A DNA stretch of 64,000 nucleotides from the NCBI RefSeq assembly GCF_042100115.1, contig NC_091272.1, positions 2,728,001 through 2,792,000 on the forward strand, in the 5' to 3' direction. Positions 34,075-44,569 of the stretch are shown one piece after another. Source of the stretch: Alternaria dauci (lineage: Eukaryota > Ascomycota > Dothideomycetes > Pleosporales > Pleosporaceae). Numbering within the stretch: position 1 is the first letter of the stretch; every line of letters begins with the position of its first letter. The notes beneath the pieces were generated by a model. The model made no database searches, was not told where the DNA came from, and was given only the letters and a program-made list of their open reading frames with translations. A program made the position numbers and the translations under genes.

Positions 34075-34435
34075 AGCGGACAGCGTGGCTGGAGAATACC
34101 GAAGTAGGCTTGGGTATGGATGCTTGATGGATGGATCGGATAGAGTTGATGGAAGAGTTGCTGGGATGAGTTGATGGTAGAGTTGCTGGGATGAGTTGTG
34201 TTGAGAAGAAATGGAGGATGAAGATCAGAAGACGGGATTATATACTCTGAGATGGGCGAGCACGGTGTTTGGACGGTGAGCAGTAGCAGCGAGGTGCTGC
34301 TGCTCCATGGTTTGTTATGATTACTGCTGTCCTGGATGGACGAGGTAGGGACATGGGTGGATAAAGCAGGGACATAGGTGGGCGAGGTAAGAACACATGT
34401 GAAAGATGTCGGTTCTGCGCCGAGGACAGCAAGGC
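34075..34435. promoter_or_regulatory. promoter of the Cys-module gene
   Basis: 361 bp between two minus-strand genes. It has a 25-bp tandem repeat next to the start codon, a TATA-like ATTATATACT at 34237, and a looser repeat (GGGACATGGGTGG / GGGACATAGGTGG) at about 34349-34382. Confidence 0.5.
34143..34199. repeat. 25-bp tandem repeat in promoter
   Basis: Unit GAGTTGATGGWAGAGTTGCT plus GGGAT; copies start at 34143 and 34168 and a partial third at 34193. It lies 69-125 bp upstream of the start codon of the Cys-module gene. Confidence 0.85.
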
Positions 34436-35212
34436 CTACTCCCACATATGATAATCGGGAAAGTAGCGATGATGAATCCTTGTAGCATAGTCAACCACGG
34501 CGGGGCATTTTGTCTTGACCAACTCTCTGCTCTCCGGTCCAGCATCCGCAACGAGGGCACTGACGGTGAATCCAAACAGGGTAGCATCGGCCTCAGTGGG
34601 CTTGTGGCCTCCGAGTACCCAGAAGCAGTCGCTGTCATTAGCTGATGCTCGGCTGTCCTCGAGCAGGCCATTTACAGTGTCCCAGATCTCTGTGCGGAAA
34701 CTGCGAATCTCGTCATCGGAGAAACGACCAGTACCCTGATCCTGCAGCTTCCTCACAATGGCCCTGTAGGCTAGGTTACCGGAAATGATGCGTTGCGGAA
34801 AGGGCACCTTTGCCAAGACGTAGTCGCGCATGGTGTAGTAATTATCGATCCAGCGTTCGCGACTATTGTAGAAGAAGAGTTTCTCCTCGAGCAGGGCTCT
34901 GACACCAAGATCATAGGCTACATGCCTTGCAGCCAATGCTGCATTCATATCGGATAGCAGGCCTCTGCTGACAAGCTCTTTTGTGATGAGCGTCGTGTCA
35001 GCGAGTATCTCGGAAGGAGCTCCAGGGCGTGACAATTCGAGATAGGGGATTTTGCCTTTGGGTGCAGAGATTGGACCGCCCGCTCCGTGCTGGTAGGGAA
35101 GATTGGATAGACGCAGGCGGAATTCAAGTTTCGTGACAAAGGGCGACCACGTGTAGTGGCCGGGCTTGTTTGCACCATGTACAGTAATGCTTTGCCTGAG
35201 ACTGGTATCCAT
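34436..35212 (-). CDS. FAXC/GST-like protein (thioredoxin-fold N-terminus, GST C-like tail)
   Basis: Single exon; from the ATG at 35212 (MDTSLRQSITVHG) 258 residues. The N-terminal HYTWSPFVTKLEFRLRLSNLPY block with GKIPYLELS resembles the thioredoxin-fold half of the metaxin/FAXC/cadmium-inducible GST group; the C-terminal half has the helical GST-like end with LGGHKPTEADATLFGF, matching the conserved KPTxADATLFG motif. The family is GST-related but enzymatic activity and substrate are unknown. An upstream ATG (35266) adds 18 residues that do not look like this family, so I prefer 35212. Confidence 0.82.
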   Translation of the reverse strand: MDTSLRQSITVHGANKPGHYTWSPFVTKLEFRLRLSNLPYQHGAGGPISAPKGKIPYLELSRPGAPSEILADTTLITKELVSRGLLSDMNAALAARHVAYDLGVRALLEEKLFFYNSRERWIDNYYTMRDYVLAKVPFPQRIISGNLAYRAIVRKLQDQGTGRFSDDEIRSFRTEIWDTVNGLLEDSRASANDSDCFWVLGGHKPTEADATLFGFTVSALVADAGPESRELVKTKCPAVVDYATRIHHRYFPDYHMWE

Positions 35213-35741
35213 GAGGTAGACTAGACTGACTGGGGAGTTGAGCTGATGTGACGCGAGGGCATACATGCTGCCCGCAGCACATGGATATATGGTAGCCCAT
35301 GTACGATGGTGCGCCTAATTGTCGTACACAAGCTTGATAAGCACAACGCTTTGAAATGTGTGCAGAGCCCGGCGACAGGAAAAGAGGTCACGCCGCCTCG
35401 AGCTCCTAGATGGCTGCAGCCAATCACGCGAAGGTCTGACGTACTTTACCGGTAGCGCGTCGAGCCGTGGGGAGGGCGCGACTCCAGGTCAGCGTCAACC
35501 TTGACTTCAGGTACGATGGGTTTCTCGACACCATGGCGCGCCCTTGTGTCGCGCTTTTCCCCCTCATTTGCCTTGGACCTTGGTGCCGCACTTTCTGGCT
35601 ACACAGTAGCCCTGCACACGCCCACCGCCCTACTAGGCAACTGCTGCACCAGCTTTACCTGAGCACTTAGCGCCCCTCTATTACCGCCCTCGATTATCCA
35701 ACTCCCACGCAGCTTCGTCTCTACTACCACACACAATCTCC
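35213..35741. promoter_or_regulatory. divergent region (FAXC-like / F-box-like)
   Basis: 529 bp carrying both promoters; pyrimidine-rich leader (about 35690-35741) before the plus-strand gene. No other feature. Confidence 0.45.
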
Positions 35742-37028
35742 ATGTCTGCCATGACCAACAACAAATCTGCACCAGCCCTCATGGACCTTCCGCTCGAAGT
35801 GCGACATGCCATCTTCGAATATGTAGCCGCCCGCGACGTCAAGCCCAAGAAATTGCTCCGCTACTGGTTCGAGAAGAAGGAAGTCAAGGCACTCGTTGAG
35901 CAAGAGGCCGCCAACAACCCCAACGGCCCCGCGCCCCGAGTTGTATATGGCTACGACTACGATGACTACGACGACGAGAGCGCTGCAGCTGATGACGATG
36001 ACGATGACGATGACGATGATGACGACGCAGAAGAGACCGCGGACGCGGACGAGGAGAGTGAGAACGAAGACGATGATGAGGAAGAGCAGGAAGAAGATAG
36101 CGAGGGTGAAGACGAGGCCGAAATCGACGGCGATGGCAACACTGGTACCGCCGTCGCTGTCACTCAGCCTCCTTCTCCGGCGCCTATAGTTCGGCCGCAT
36201 GGTAAGAAATATCCCTGGACAAATTGCACGTGAGACACACGCTGAATTCGTAAACCATCGTCTAGGCAAGTGGCGACACATTCCAAACTTCATGCGCCTC
36301 ACTCAGTGCCCTCCGCCAGTCCAGCTCTTATTAGCCTCCCGGCAGCTGAACAACGAAGCCAAGAACTGGTTCTATGATGTAGCCACCTTACATATCGATG
36401 CTACAGGCAGCTTCGCCCACACGTCCTTCTTCGAAGAAGCATTCAGCCAGATGTAGGTGTCGCTGTATGAACCGTATGCCAAACACGCGCTGACTTGTTG
36501 CACCAAATTAGCACCGACGCAGCGTTCTCCCCTATGGGTTAGTAATGTCACCGTACAAACTGGAAATGAGACATATACTGACCTTACACACCTACCTTTA
36601 GAAAACATCCGCAAGGTTGACATCATCTTCGTCTGGGATTCAACTTGGATCCGCGCGGACACGACTGGGTTTGTCGAAGCCATTTTTCCCGCCCTTCTTC
36701 GTCAGCGTTCAAGATTTGTACACCAGATCCTGTTGCAAGCGCCCGACCTAAGCGAGGTCACCATTCACTGGCAAGTAAACTCCACATACGACTCTTCTTC
36801 AGATACCTTACTGACCTGACACCCCTCAGGCATGATTCCGCCCAAGACCACGAGAGCACTAGCCTGATGCTCGACAACCTTGCGCCGTTCCACACGCTTC
36901 CTGCTATCGTCAAGGTCGTTGAGCACTACATTGCTGCGGATGCGACGCCCGGGACGCGCAGCGTCGCTGGCAAGCGTCGTGTTGAGTTCCAGGGCATTCT
37001 CGACACGGGTCTCGATCGCCTTTTCTAA
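35742..37028 (+). CDS. acidic F-box-like hypothetical protein, five exons with a GC-AG intron
   Basis: Exons 35742-36201, 36266-36452, 36512-36537, 36602-36770 and 36830-37028 give 346 residues; phases 1, 2, 1, 2 all agree. The N-terminus has the fungal F-box-like phrase LMDLPLEVRHAIFEYVAARD. A long Asp/Glu-rich tract follows, with 12 Asp encoded by a GAY repeat at 35991-36026. The rest resembles fungal proteins with LxxCPxxVQLLLASRQLNNEA. The third exon is a 26-bp microexon (ITDAAFSPM). The fourth intron uses GCAAGT as donor with CTGACCTGACACCCCTCAG at its end; the nearby GTAAAC donor would give an immediate stop. Substrate-adaptor function is a guess from the N-terminus. Confidence 0.72.
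35991..36026 (+). repeat. (GAY)12 microsatellite encoding poly-Asp
   Basis: Twelve consecutive GAT/GAC codons inside the acidic tract of the F-box-like gene. Likely length-variable between strains. Confidence 0.9.
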
Positions 37029-37927
37029 AGGTCTCTACGGTGCTTTGTCTCGTTGTGTGGCGGGATGCCCGTATCATCTTCGCGTTTGTGAGGGGGCAGT
37101 TGCACGCCGATGTGGCCGGGGCGAGCTTTCCTCTTTCCATGGGTTCTCGCCTTAATAAGCCGGAACTTCGCGTTTTAGTGCCTCAACTACATGCATGCAC
37201 GGGCATTATCCTTTGTGAGCACTGCACACCAATCTGGTATACCGAGCGCACAAATACCAACGGCTCCGCAGTTATGATCAGGTAACAGTAAGCTTCCACA
37301 ATTCCAAGTTTCTCAGCTTTCTCATCTCCACTCCTGCTCCGTTCTCTGACTTTTATGACTACAATGTTGACACCTCAATCAGCAACTTTGACTTCAGAGT
37401 GATTTCGACGTTCAGTCTTTCAAATTGTTCCCCCCCTATGTCCTGAGTTTGAGATTAATACCGCGGTTGTCGGACAAGCGTATGCGATCGACCTTGGGTA
37501 CGAGCCGCAATGCGGGGAAGGACAGCTGATGTGCTGTTTGCACTACTATCCCCAATAGCGCAAACACAAGGGCTATCGTGAGTGGATGGCATGGTAGATC
37601 ATTGAGTTGATGTTGGTGCTAACAGCTCGCGCGCCTCCCTAGGCTCTCGGACCACCATCTAGATCGCGGAATTGACCCGCTTGCCAAGGCGACACCGTGC
37701 CAAAAAGAGCAAAAGATAAAATAGTGTAGTACTCATGTTCCTGAAAGGTTTATAGCATCCAGTAAAATCTCGTGTGATGGAGACTAAATGGACGGAGTCT
37801 AGTCTCAAGGGGCGACAGAAGACCGAAGGTTTATTTAAACGTCTTGCAGGGCTCTTCGTGTTCACTCTTTGCAATCGTTCTGCCTTGTGATACCAAGTAT
37901 TTTTCCAAGTCATACATACCTTTCGCC
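37029..37927. other. intergenic, nothing supported
   Basis: 899 bp between two plus-strand genes, with the upstream region of the oxidase at its end. Short frames only. Confidence 0.45.
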
Positions 37928-39811
37928 ATGGGTATCTATAACAAACTCGCGGAAGAAATTAATGAGGTAGACGTCATAGTAGCTGGAGGTACGATTATCT
38001 TACCCTTGACTGTTCCCTCGCTAACTGTTCTTTTCATAGGCGGAACAGCAGGATGCATTATAGCCGGTCGACTCGCTGAAGACGACCCATCTCTCTCTAT
38101 ACTCGTGATTGAAGGTGGTGCAAACAACAAAGATGTCGCCAGCGTCGTCAATCCCGCCTTCTACCTACAGAATCTACTACCCACCACAAAGACTGCTCTC
38201 TTCTACAAAGGAAACAAATCTAAGCAACTCGCTGATCGCGAGCCCATTGTGCCATCAGGTGGTACGCTAGGCGGGGGTAGTTCTATCAACTTCATGATGT
38301 ACACACGGGCACAAAGATCAGACTTTGATAGCTGGAACACACCTGGTTGGTCAGCCGAAGAGATGTTGCCGCACTTGAAAAAGCTAGAGACCTACCATGG
38401 GCCGGGAGCTAAGGGGCATCACGGTCATAACGGCCCTATCCATATTTCAGACGGAGGCTACCGCGCAAGGTCTACAGAAGACGACTTCATAAGCGCTGCT
38501 GGGAAAGTTGGCTACTCTGAAATCGAAGACTTGCAAGACTTGGACAGTAACAACGGCTTTGCGCGATGGCAACGCTACGTCTCCCCCGAAGGCAAACGTC
38601 AGGACACCGCACACACATACCTCCACCCGAAACTGGAGGACGAACGGCATCCCAACCTTCATGTTCTCGTTGAATCGAAAGTGGTACGCGTACTTTTTGA
38701 CGACAACAAGCGTGCAACTGGCGTTGAATACACACCAAACCCCGAGTTCCAAGCCACCATTGGCTTGAGCATGCACCCTATCAAGCAGGTTCGCGCTCGC
38801 AAGCTGGTTGTCGTTACATGTGGTGCGTGCGGCACGCCTCCTGTACTCGAACGATCTGGTGTAGGCGCAAAGGAGATTCTCGAGCGTGCTGGTATTCCTC
38901 TCGTGGAAGAATTACCGGGCGTAGGAAAGGACTACCAAGACCATCACCTCCTTCTCTACCCATACAAGACTGCTCTCGCGCCTGACCAAACCATTGATGG
39001 TATTTTGAGCGGACGCGCCGACGTCGCTGGCATGATGAAGAACAAAGATCCCATGCTAGGCTGGAATGGCGTCGACGTATGTTCCAAGCTTCGCCCGACC
39101 GAAGACGAAGTTGCCTCTCTCGGACCAGAATTCCAAGAAGCATAGAACCGCGACTTCAAAGATGCGCCCAACCGTCCGTTGATGCTGTGTGGTCTCGTGT
39201 CGTGCTTCCTAGGGGATCCAGCGAGCATACCAGCAGGCCAGTACGTTACAACAGGTACTTACACTGCGTACCCTTACTCGCGAGGACACATGCACGTCAC
39301 TGGTCCCAACCACGACGACGCACTAGATTTCGACGTTGGTTACTTCAACGACAAGAACGACATTGATATCAAGAAGCAGATCTGGGCGTACAAGAAGCAG
39401 CGCGAGATTATGCGCCGGACGAAGTTCTACTGCGGAGAGCTGGCTGCGGGCCATCCGAAATTTGCCCCTGACTCCGCTGTTGCGATACAAGAGGATGTTA
39501 CTGGGCCTTTGGAAGATGTCAAAGACCTCGTCTACAGCAAAGAAGACGATGCTGCTATTGAGCAATGGCTACGTGAGAATGTCAATACCACGTGGCATTC
39601 TCTGGGTACGTGCAAGATGGCACCGAAAGAGAAGGATGGTGTTGTTGATGCTTCGTTGAATGTGCACGGGATAAAGGGCTTGAAGATTGCGGACCTGAGC
39701 ATTCCTCCGGAGAATGTTGGTGCAAATACTAATAATACAGCACTGGCTATTGGTGAGAAGGCGGCTGATATTATCATCAACGAGTTGAGGGGTGGTGCTG
39801 GGACGCCATAG
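37928..39811 (+). pseudogene. aox1: alcohol oxidase (GMC oxidoreductase) interrupted by an in-frame TAG
   Basis: Exons 37928-37988 and 38040 onward (51-bp intron, GTACGA donor, CGCTAAC branch, phase 1). The FAD site VAGGGTAGCIIAGRLAED is formed by splicing. GMC signatures follow: GGTLGGGSSINFMMYTRAQ and a GACGTPPVLERSGVG block. The C-terminal half has the catalytic region WHSLGTCKMAPKE and NVGANTNNTALAIGEKAADI. The frame stops at TAG 39143-39145 (EFQEA-stop-NRDFKDAPNRP) but continues in the same frame to 39811. Methanol/alcohol oxidases have a Trp at this point, so TGG to TAG is the simplest break. A 69-bp in-frame GT-AG removal (39077-39145) could bypass it at the cost of 22 residues. Peroxisomal function is expected from the family, but the C-terminus here has no obvious PTS1. 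Confidence 0.8.
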
Positions 39812-40098
39812 TTGTGAGAGAGCCTTTTGATATGTATTTAGCGATAGCAGAGTTACAAATACCATGCATTTTGTACGTTACAACCCAGATCTTCCAAATG
39901 AATGGCATCCGTGCTGTACAGCCTGGCTGCGCCGCCAGAATTATCTCGCATGATAACGAAGATGTTTTAGTCCGCGAGAGTCGCCAAACTGTGGTGTGGC
40001 ACTAAGCAGATAAAACAGGTCAGATTGAGAAGTAGAATCATGAAAACTATACGACAAGAAACGTCAAATTACCAAATGCTACGCCTATAGACAACAAC

Positions 40099-41807
40099 CT
40101 ATAGCCTGTACCTGAACCGTCTGTTCTCACGATCTGTCAAATCAAGAAACTCTTCGTTCTCCACATGTCTACCATCATCCTCCCTATCTCTCTTCTTATT
40201 CTCCCACATATAGTACGCTCTCAGTAGCAATGCCATAGCCGCAGCAAACGCACAAGTAACAACGATAGTAATCTTTGCTGGTACAAAGTCCGGTGCGTCG
40301 TCTTGGCGGAAGGTAAGCGGTCCGATGATATTTCCCAGACAAAACGACATGAGCAATATGGCGTTCATCGTGACCTTCTTTGTATGACCAGCAATATTGG
40401 CCGAGACCCAGGAGTACAGGAGCGGCAAGCTGGCGCCAATGCAGTTGGTAAGGTAGTTGCCAATGAGTTTTCCGGCTTTGGATTCGCCGGGGAGGAAGGC
40501 CATGAGGCAGCCACCGAGCGCGCCGGGCACTAGCAGAGACACGACGTTCAGTGCGCGTTGGTCGAAGCGGCCGGCAAGGTATGTGGCGATGAGAATGGAG
40601 ATGATACTAACAGCGCCGGATGGCAATTGCAGTAGTGCTGTGGTCTTGGGGTTGAAGCCGAACGACTTGATAAGCGTGGCTTGGTAGGAAGAAACTGCAC
40701 CGTTAGGGACATTGGACGATATCGTGATGATCGACAGCATCCACGTCTGCGGGTCTTTGAAGCAATCAATCACTTGGTGGAACTTGAAGTGTGTGTTTTC
40801 AATACCGGTCTGGTTTTCGCGAAGGCGTTCGATAGCCCATACCTTCTCCGCTGGCGTGAGGCGAGAACTCATGGGGTTGTCGGGAAGAAGGAACACGACT
40901 GTATGGATTAGTGCTGTTCGGATTTGGAACGAGGGCTCTACGTACCTGTGATGCCAACTGCGACGGTGATTAGACCTACCACGAGGAACATGATCTGCCA
41001 ACTGGTAAAGGTGTCACTGTCATAGTGCTGGAAACCGAAACTGATCAAGCTTCCGATCATTGTTCCTGTCCCAACGCCGAGATACCAGATGCCTGAAAAG
41101 GGAAAACAGATCAGTATATATCTTCACAGGCGTGTCGTACAGAGATAACTTACCGGTGCGGAGCGGTTGTTCCTTCTTTTTGTACCACATGGAAGTTATC
41201 AAGATGAGGCTGGGGGCAACAGCGGATTCGAAACAGCCTAACAGAACGCGTGTAGCTACTAGAGCGCCATAGTTCTTGCACACACATGTGAGTGCGGTGA
41301 CAAGGCCCCAGAGAATGACAGCTGCGCCAAGGTATTTTGCCGTAGGGAGACGCTGCATGCCGTAGCCATGTGGGAATTCGAGTGCGAGATAAGACACATA
41401 GAAGAAGAGCGCAAGATTCCCAAATTGCGATGTGTTTATGTTGGCATCTTCGTACAGACCCATCACCGCCGCGTAGTTTACTAGTGGAAACCCGTTAGTA
41501 TGGTTGATCGAATACCAACAACGCAGGGCTGTAGAGCTAACATACCCAGTGTTTTATCCAAATACTGCAAGCAGTAGCAGCACCACATCAACGGCATGAT
41601 CATCCAGTCGATCTTCCGCACAAGCCTTCGCTCATCCTCAGGCGTCAGAACTCCCACATGGTGAGCCGATTTAAGGAACTTAAGTGCTTCATCGCCATTC
41701 TTGGATGGCTCTTCGACGATACCAATCTCAATGTCCGAATCTGGTGGCGATGGAGAAGTGTTACCCGACTTCGATTCGCGGGCTAGCTCTTTCTCCGGGA
41801 CGCTCAT
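40099..41807 (-). CDS. MFS transporter, anion:cation symporter family (Dal5-like)
   Basis: Exons 41546-41807, 41154-41480, 40946-41092 and 40099-40898 give 511 residues; introns of 65, 61 and 47 bp, each phase 1. About 12 membrane helices. The family phrase YLDKTLVNYAAVMGLYED is restored only by splicing the first intron, and the MFS block GALVATRVLLGCFESAVAPS follows. Relatives transport allantoate, nicotinate, pantothenate or other organic anions at the plasma membrane; the substrate here cannot be told. The gene converges with the oxidase, 287 bp away. Confidence 0.9.
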
Positions 41808-42607
41808 TTTGCTAGGACTGTAACGAAGATGAATGGTAGAAGCTTCCTGAACATCGCACTATACATAATGCGAGGCGACGTGACATATATCACCACCTTG
41901 GTGCCTTGCCGTTCCAGCATCTGCATTGCCGTGTTGCCTCTTACACGCATGCCGACCTCGCAACCGGCATGCAGCACTACCCATCGAGGCACATTTATCG
42001 AAGATCACACCCACTCTGTTAACAGGAGCCAAACATTGTTTCTCCGACCAGCATCCCTTATCATGACCCCTGTCTGGACAAGCCGATGAACGCGCCAAAA
42101 ACCCTTGATCTGTGATCTTCATCGAAGCGGGCATAGTGAGATCTTTCTTTCCGAGGAGCAGCCAAGAGGGCAGTACACGATAGCAGATTGATAATGTGTA
42201 GACATGATGATGTCAGTGGAGATAGGGGTGTGGTTGATAACGGTGTCGTTTCGATTGCGGGGCGCTAGGTGGTGTTAGGAAGGTGGTGTGTTGGACCCTG
42301 AGGAGGGGCAGTCAACGTTGCGAGCAACGGTGTGCTTAGTAACTACCACAAGTAATGGTGAATGCTCGGAATTAAGCCTGCGACGCCCATAGAAGACGTA
42401 ATACATGCTTGGGTCTCGAGTGTAAACGGTTGTTGTACGGCTATGATACTTCCGTATGAAACCCTCTCTGAGAAACTGTCACCATCACTGAGCGATGGAG
42501 TTACGAATAGAATTACATCTGCAAATGACGCTATACGATCAAAAGTTTGGGTATCAATCTTTCCTCGACATTCTGTTGCCATATCCAAACGCCAAGTGAA
42601 CAGACCA
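41808..42607. other. intergenic, nothing supported
   Basis: 800 bp between two minus-strand genes: the promoter of the MFS gene and the 3' flank of the RBR gene. A 92-codon minus-strand frame (42343-42621) overlaps the RBR end and has no family support. Confidence 0.45.
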
Positions 42608-44569
42608 TTAGACGAGGACACTATCCAGCAACTCCTCGATCCAGGCCTCCCAACTTCCCCTCCTCAAACCCGCTACCCCCTTCACCACGTGGCCCTCCTT
42701 CTTATCAACTTCTTTCTGTAATCCTTCTTTCGCGCCTTCGCCCTGCGCTTCCCACCACTCTGCCTCGGCTCTGTCTTTGGCTCTCTTGACAACTCTCTCC
42801 TCATCCTCGACACGATACAGATCGCATTTGTTGCACTCGCCGCAAGGCTGCCCCGGTCTTTCACGAAAATGTCCGCAAAAGTGTTGATAGCCCTCGTTTG
42901 CAAGACCTTGTCGGCAGACATAGCACATGCTATACCCGCACAGACAGACGAGCTTGTTACAGCCTTCAGACTTGACGAAGCCTAGGTTGCATTGAGGACA
43001 GGTGCGTTTTACGGCGTCCGTGGTAGCGCGTTCGAGTGTTAGACGAAGAGATGTAAGCTGAGAGGAAAAACATGTGTGGGGGTCGTGCCAAGGAAGGCAG
43101 CACGAGAGACAGGATGCTCGGCCGCAGCTCGGAGAGAGACATTGAAATCGGAGACCACGACGCCTTAGGTGGACGCGTCTAAGGGCGGACCGGAAGGGCG
43201 TGATGACAGGTAAGCGAAATGTGATGGTGACAAAGGTATAAATAAGGATGAGGGCGAAGAGAACGGCCCGCGTAGCTTGGAAACAGAGCAATTCAAACAG
43301 GGGGACGGATGCTAGAGAAGCAAGTATGAGTGGGCGGGATTTGAAACGGAGGTTGGCGAAGAGATTGGTATCTGGAAGGGCAAGGTCATCCAGCTCGGCG
43401 TACGAGCAGAAAGGACATTGCACAAGTGGAAGCTGGGATCTCGTAAGCGCATCGCTGGCGAAGCGCTCATTGAGTTTAGTGAGATTGTCCTTTCCATCTT
43501 GCTCTTCCAAAAGTGCGCGCCTGACAAAGCTGAGGGGGATGCAGCCATGGCACTCTTCGGATCCACTTGCCATGGGCGCTATGCATTTCAGGGTACACAG
43601 ATCGGTGTTGATATTGCGTGCCCAGCCCTGATCGTAGAGCGCAGCGTTGATGGCATGTCTTATGCAACGGAAGCAGATGTAGTGGCCGTCGATGTCGCAT
43701 GTCGACATTTGCTGAAGCGTATTGGGAATAAAGCAGCATTCGCAATCGTACATCTCACCCTCCCGCTCAGCCTCCTCTTCATTCCATTGCATAGCCAGGT
43801 CGAAGTCCCGCTGTAATTGCGCTTTCCGGTGCTTCTCGTGTTCCGGCACTATGAGAGCGTTGTAGAGCTCCTGGTTTAACTCATCGCTCCTCGTCTTTAC
43901 AAGAAGTGGCATGGGTGGGCGGTTCAACCTCTCGTCGGCGGGAGTCCATATGATGAACGGGTGGTCATTTGCGGTCGGCGCCTTCCGTCGCATTAAGAAG
44001 TTGGTGATGCTGGACCGCCAACTTCTGGTTGAGAGTTCCAGCAGCGTCGGTCGTGCATGTGTATAGCTGTAGTTGTATTCGGCTAGGACGGCCTTGATAG
44101 TCGAGTGGCTCAGGCCTTTGAACTCCTGGTATAGCGCTTCTTTGGCGGCATCCTTGTATCTCCGTGACCGGAACTTCTCTTCCACTGCAAGCGGTATGCC
44201 TCGGGTGTCGTTTGGAGCATCCTCCTTGCGGTATTTGTATTGTTGCGCCGTCTCCCGCTGCTCTTCCTGCTCGGCCGGCATCCTGTAGCGCCCTCGCACG
44301 TACTTGTCGCCATGCTTCAGAAGAGTCTCGGTGACTACCTGTAGCCTGCTCTCCTCACTAAAGGTAGACAGCATCTCTCGAAAGACCTCGGGTCGGATGT
44401 CTGGGAAGATGTCCGTGAGCGCCTGCAGGGCGGCATTAAGCTCGCGGAGGTCAGGCTCGTCGAGGCCATGGCTATCGATCGAGGGCGGAGGGTGAGTCGC
44501 GGGCTGCGTGTTGGTCGAGGCGCGTCGCAACTTTGGCGGGCGCACAAGGGAGGCGAAGACGGTCGACAT
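42608..44569 (-). CDS. RBR-type E3 ubiquitin ligase with CUE-like N-terminus and internal hydrophobic segment
   Basis: Single exon, 653 residues. A CUE-like helical segment at about 45-90 (LQALTDIFPDIRPEVFREML) may bind ubiquitin. RING1 starts about 275 (CECCF, CDIDGHYICFRC) and ends with CPFCSY. The IBR-type cluster CLSPSCGRASCLSCC...HDPHTC follows, and RING2 reads CPQCNLGFVKSEGCNKLVCL, then CGYSMCYVC with the catalytic Cys expected just after the first half. Between RING1 and the IBR there is an unusual long hydrophobic stretch (LFALILIYTFVTITF and a second one before it), enough for one or two membrane helices. Substrates are unknown. Confidence 0.88.
   Translation of the reverse strand: MSTVFASLVRPPKLRRASTNTQPATHPPPSIDSHGLDEPDLRELNAALQALTDIFPDIRPEVFREMLSTFSEESRLQVVTETLLKHGDKYVRGRYRMPAEQEEQRETAQQYKYRKEDAPNDTRGIPLAVEEKFRSRRYKDAAKEALYQEFKGLSHSTIKAVLAEYNYSYTHARPTLLELSTRSWRSSITNFLMRRKAPTANDHPFIIWTPADERLNRPPMPLLVKTRSDELNQELYNALIVPEHEKHRKAQLQRDFDLAMQWNEEEAEREGEMYDCECCFIPNTLQQMSTCDIDGHYICFRCIRHAINAALYDQGWARNINTDLCTLKCIAPMASGSEECHGCIPLSFVRRALLEEQDGKDNLTKLNERFASDALTRSQLPLVQCPFCSYAELDDLALPDTNLFANLRFKSRPLILASLASVPLFELLCFQATRAVLFALILIYTFVTITFRLPVITPFRSALRRVHLRRRGLRFQCLSPSCGRASCLSCCLPWHDPHTCFSSQLTSLRLTLERATTDAVKRTCPQCNLGFVKSEGCNKLVCLCGYSMCYVCRQGLANEGYQHFCGHFRERPGQPCGECNKCDLYRVEDEERVVKRAKDRAEAEWWEAQGEGAKEGLQKEVDKKEGHVVKGVAGLRRGSWEAWIEELLDSVLV

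Noticed and set aside
35724..36302. 192-codon minus-strand frame rich in Val/Ile
   Set aside because: Antisense of the poly-Asp microsatellite, which reads as poly-Val/Ile/Ser on the other strand; the membrane-like look is an artefact.
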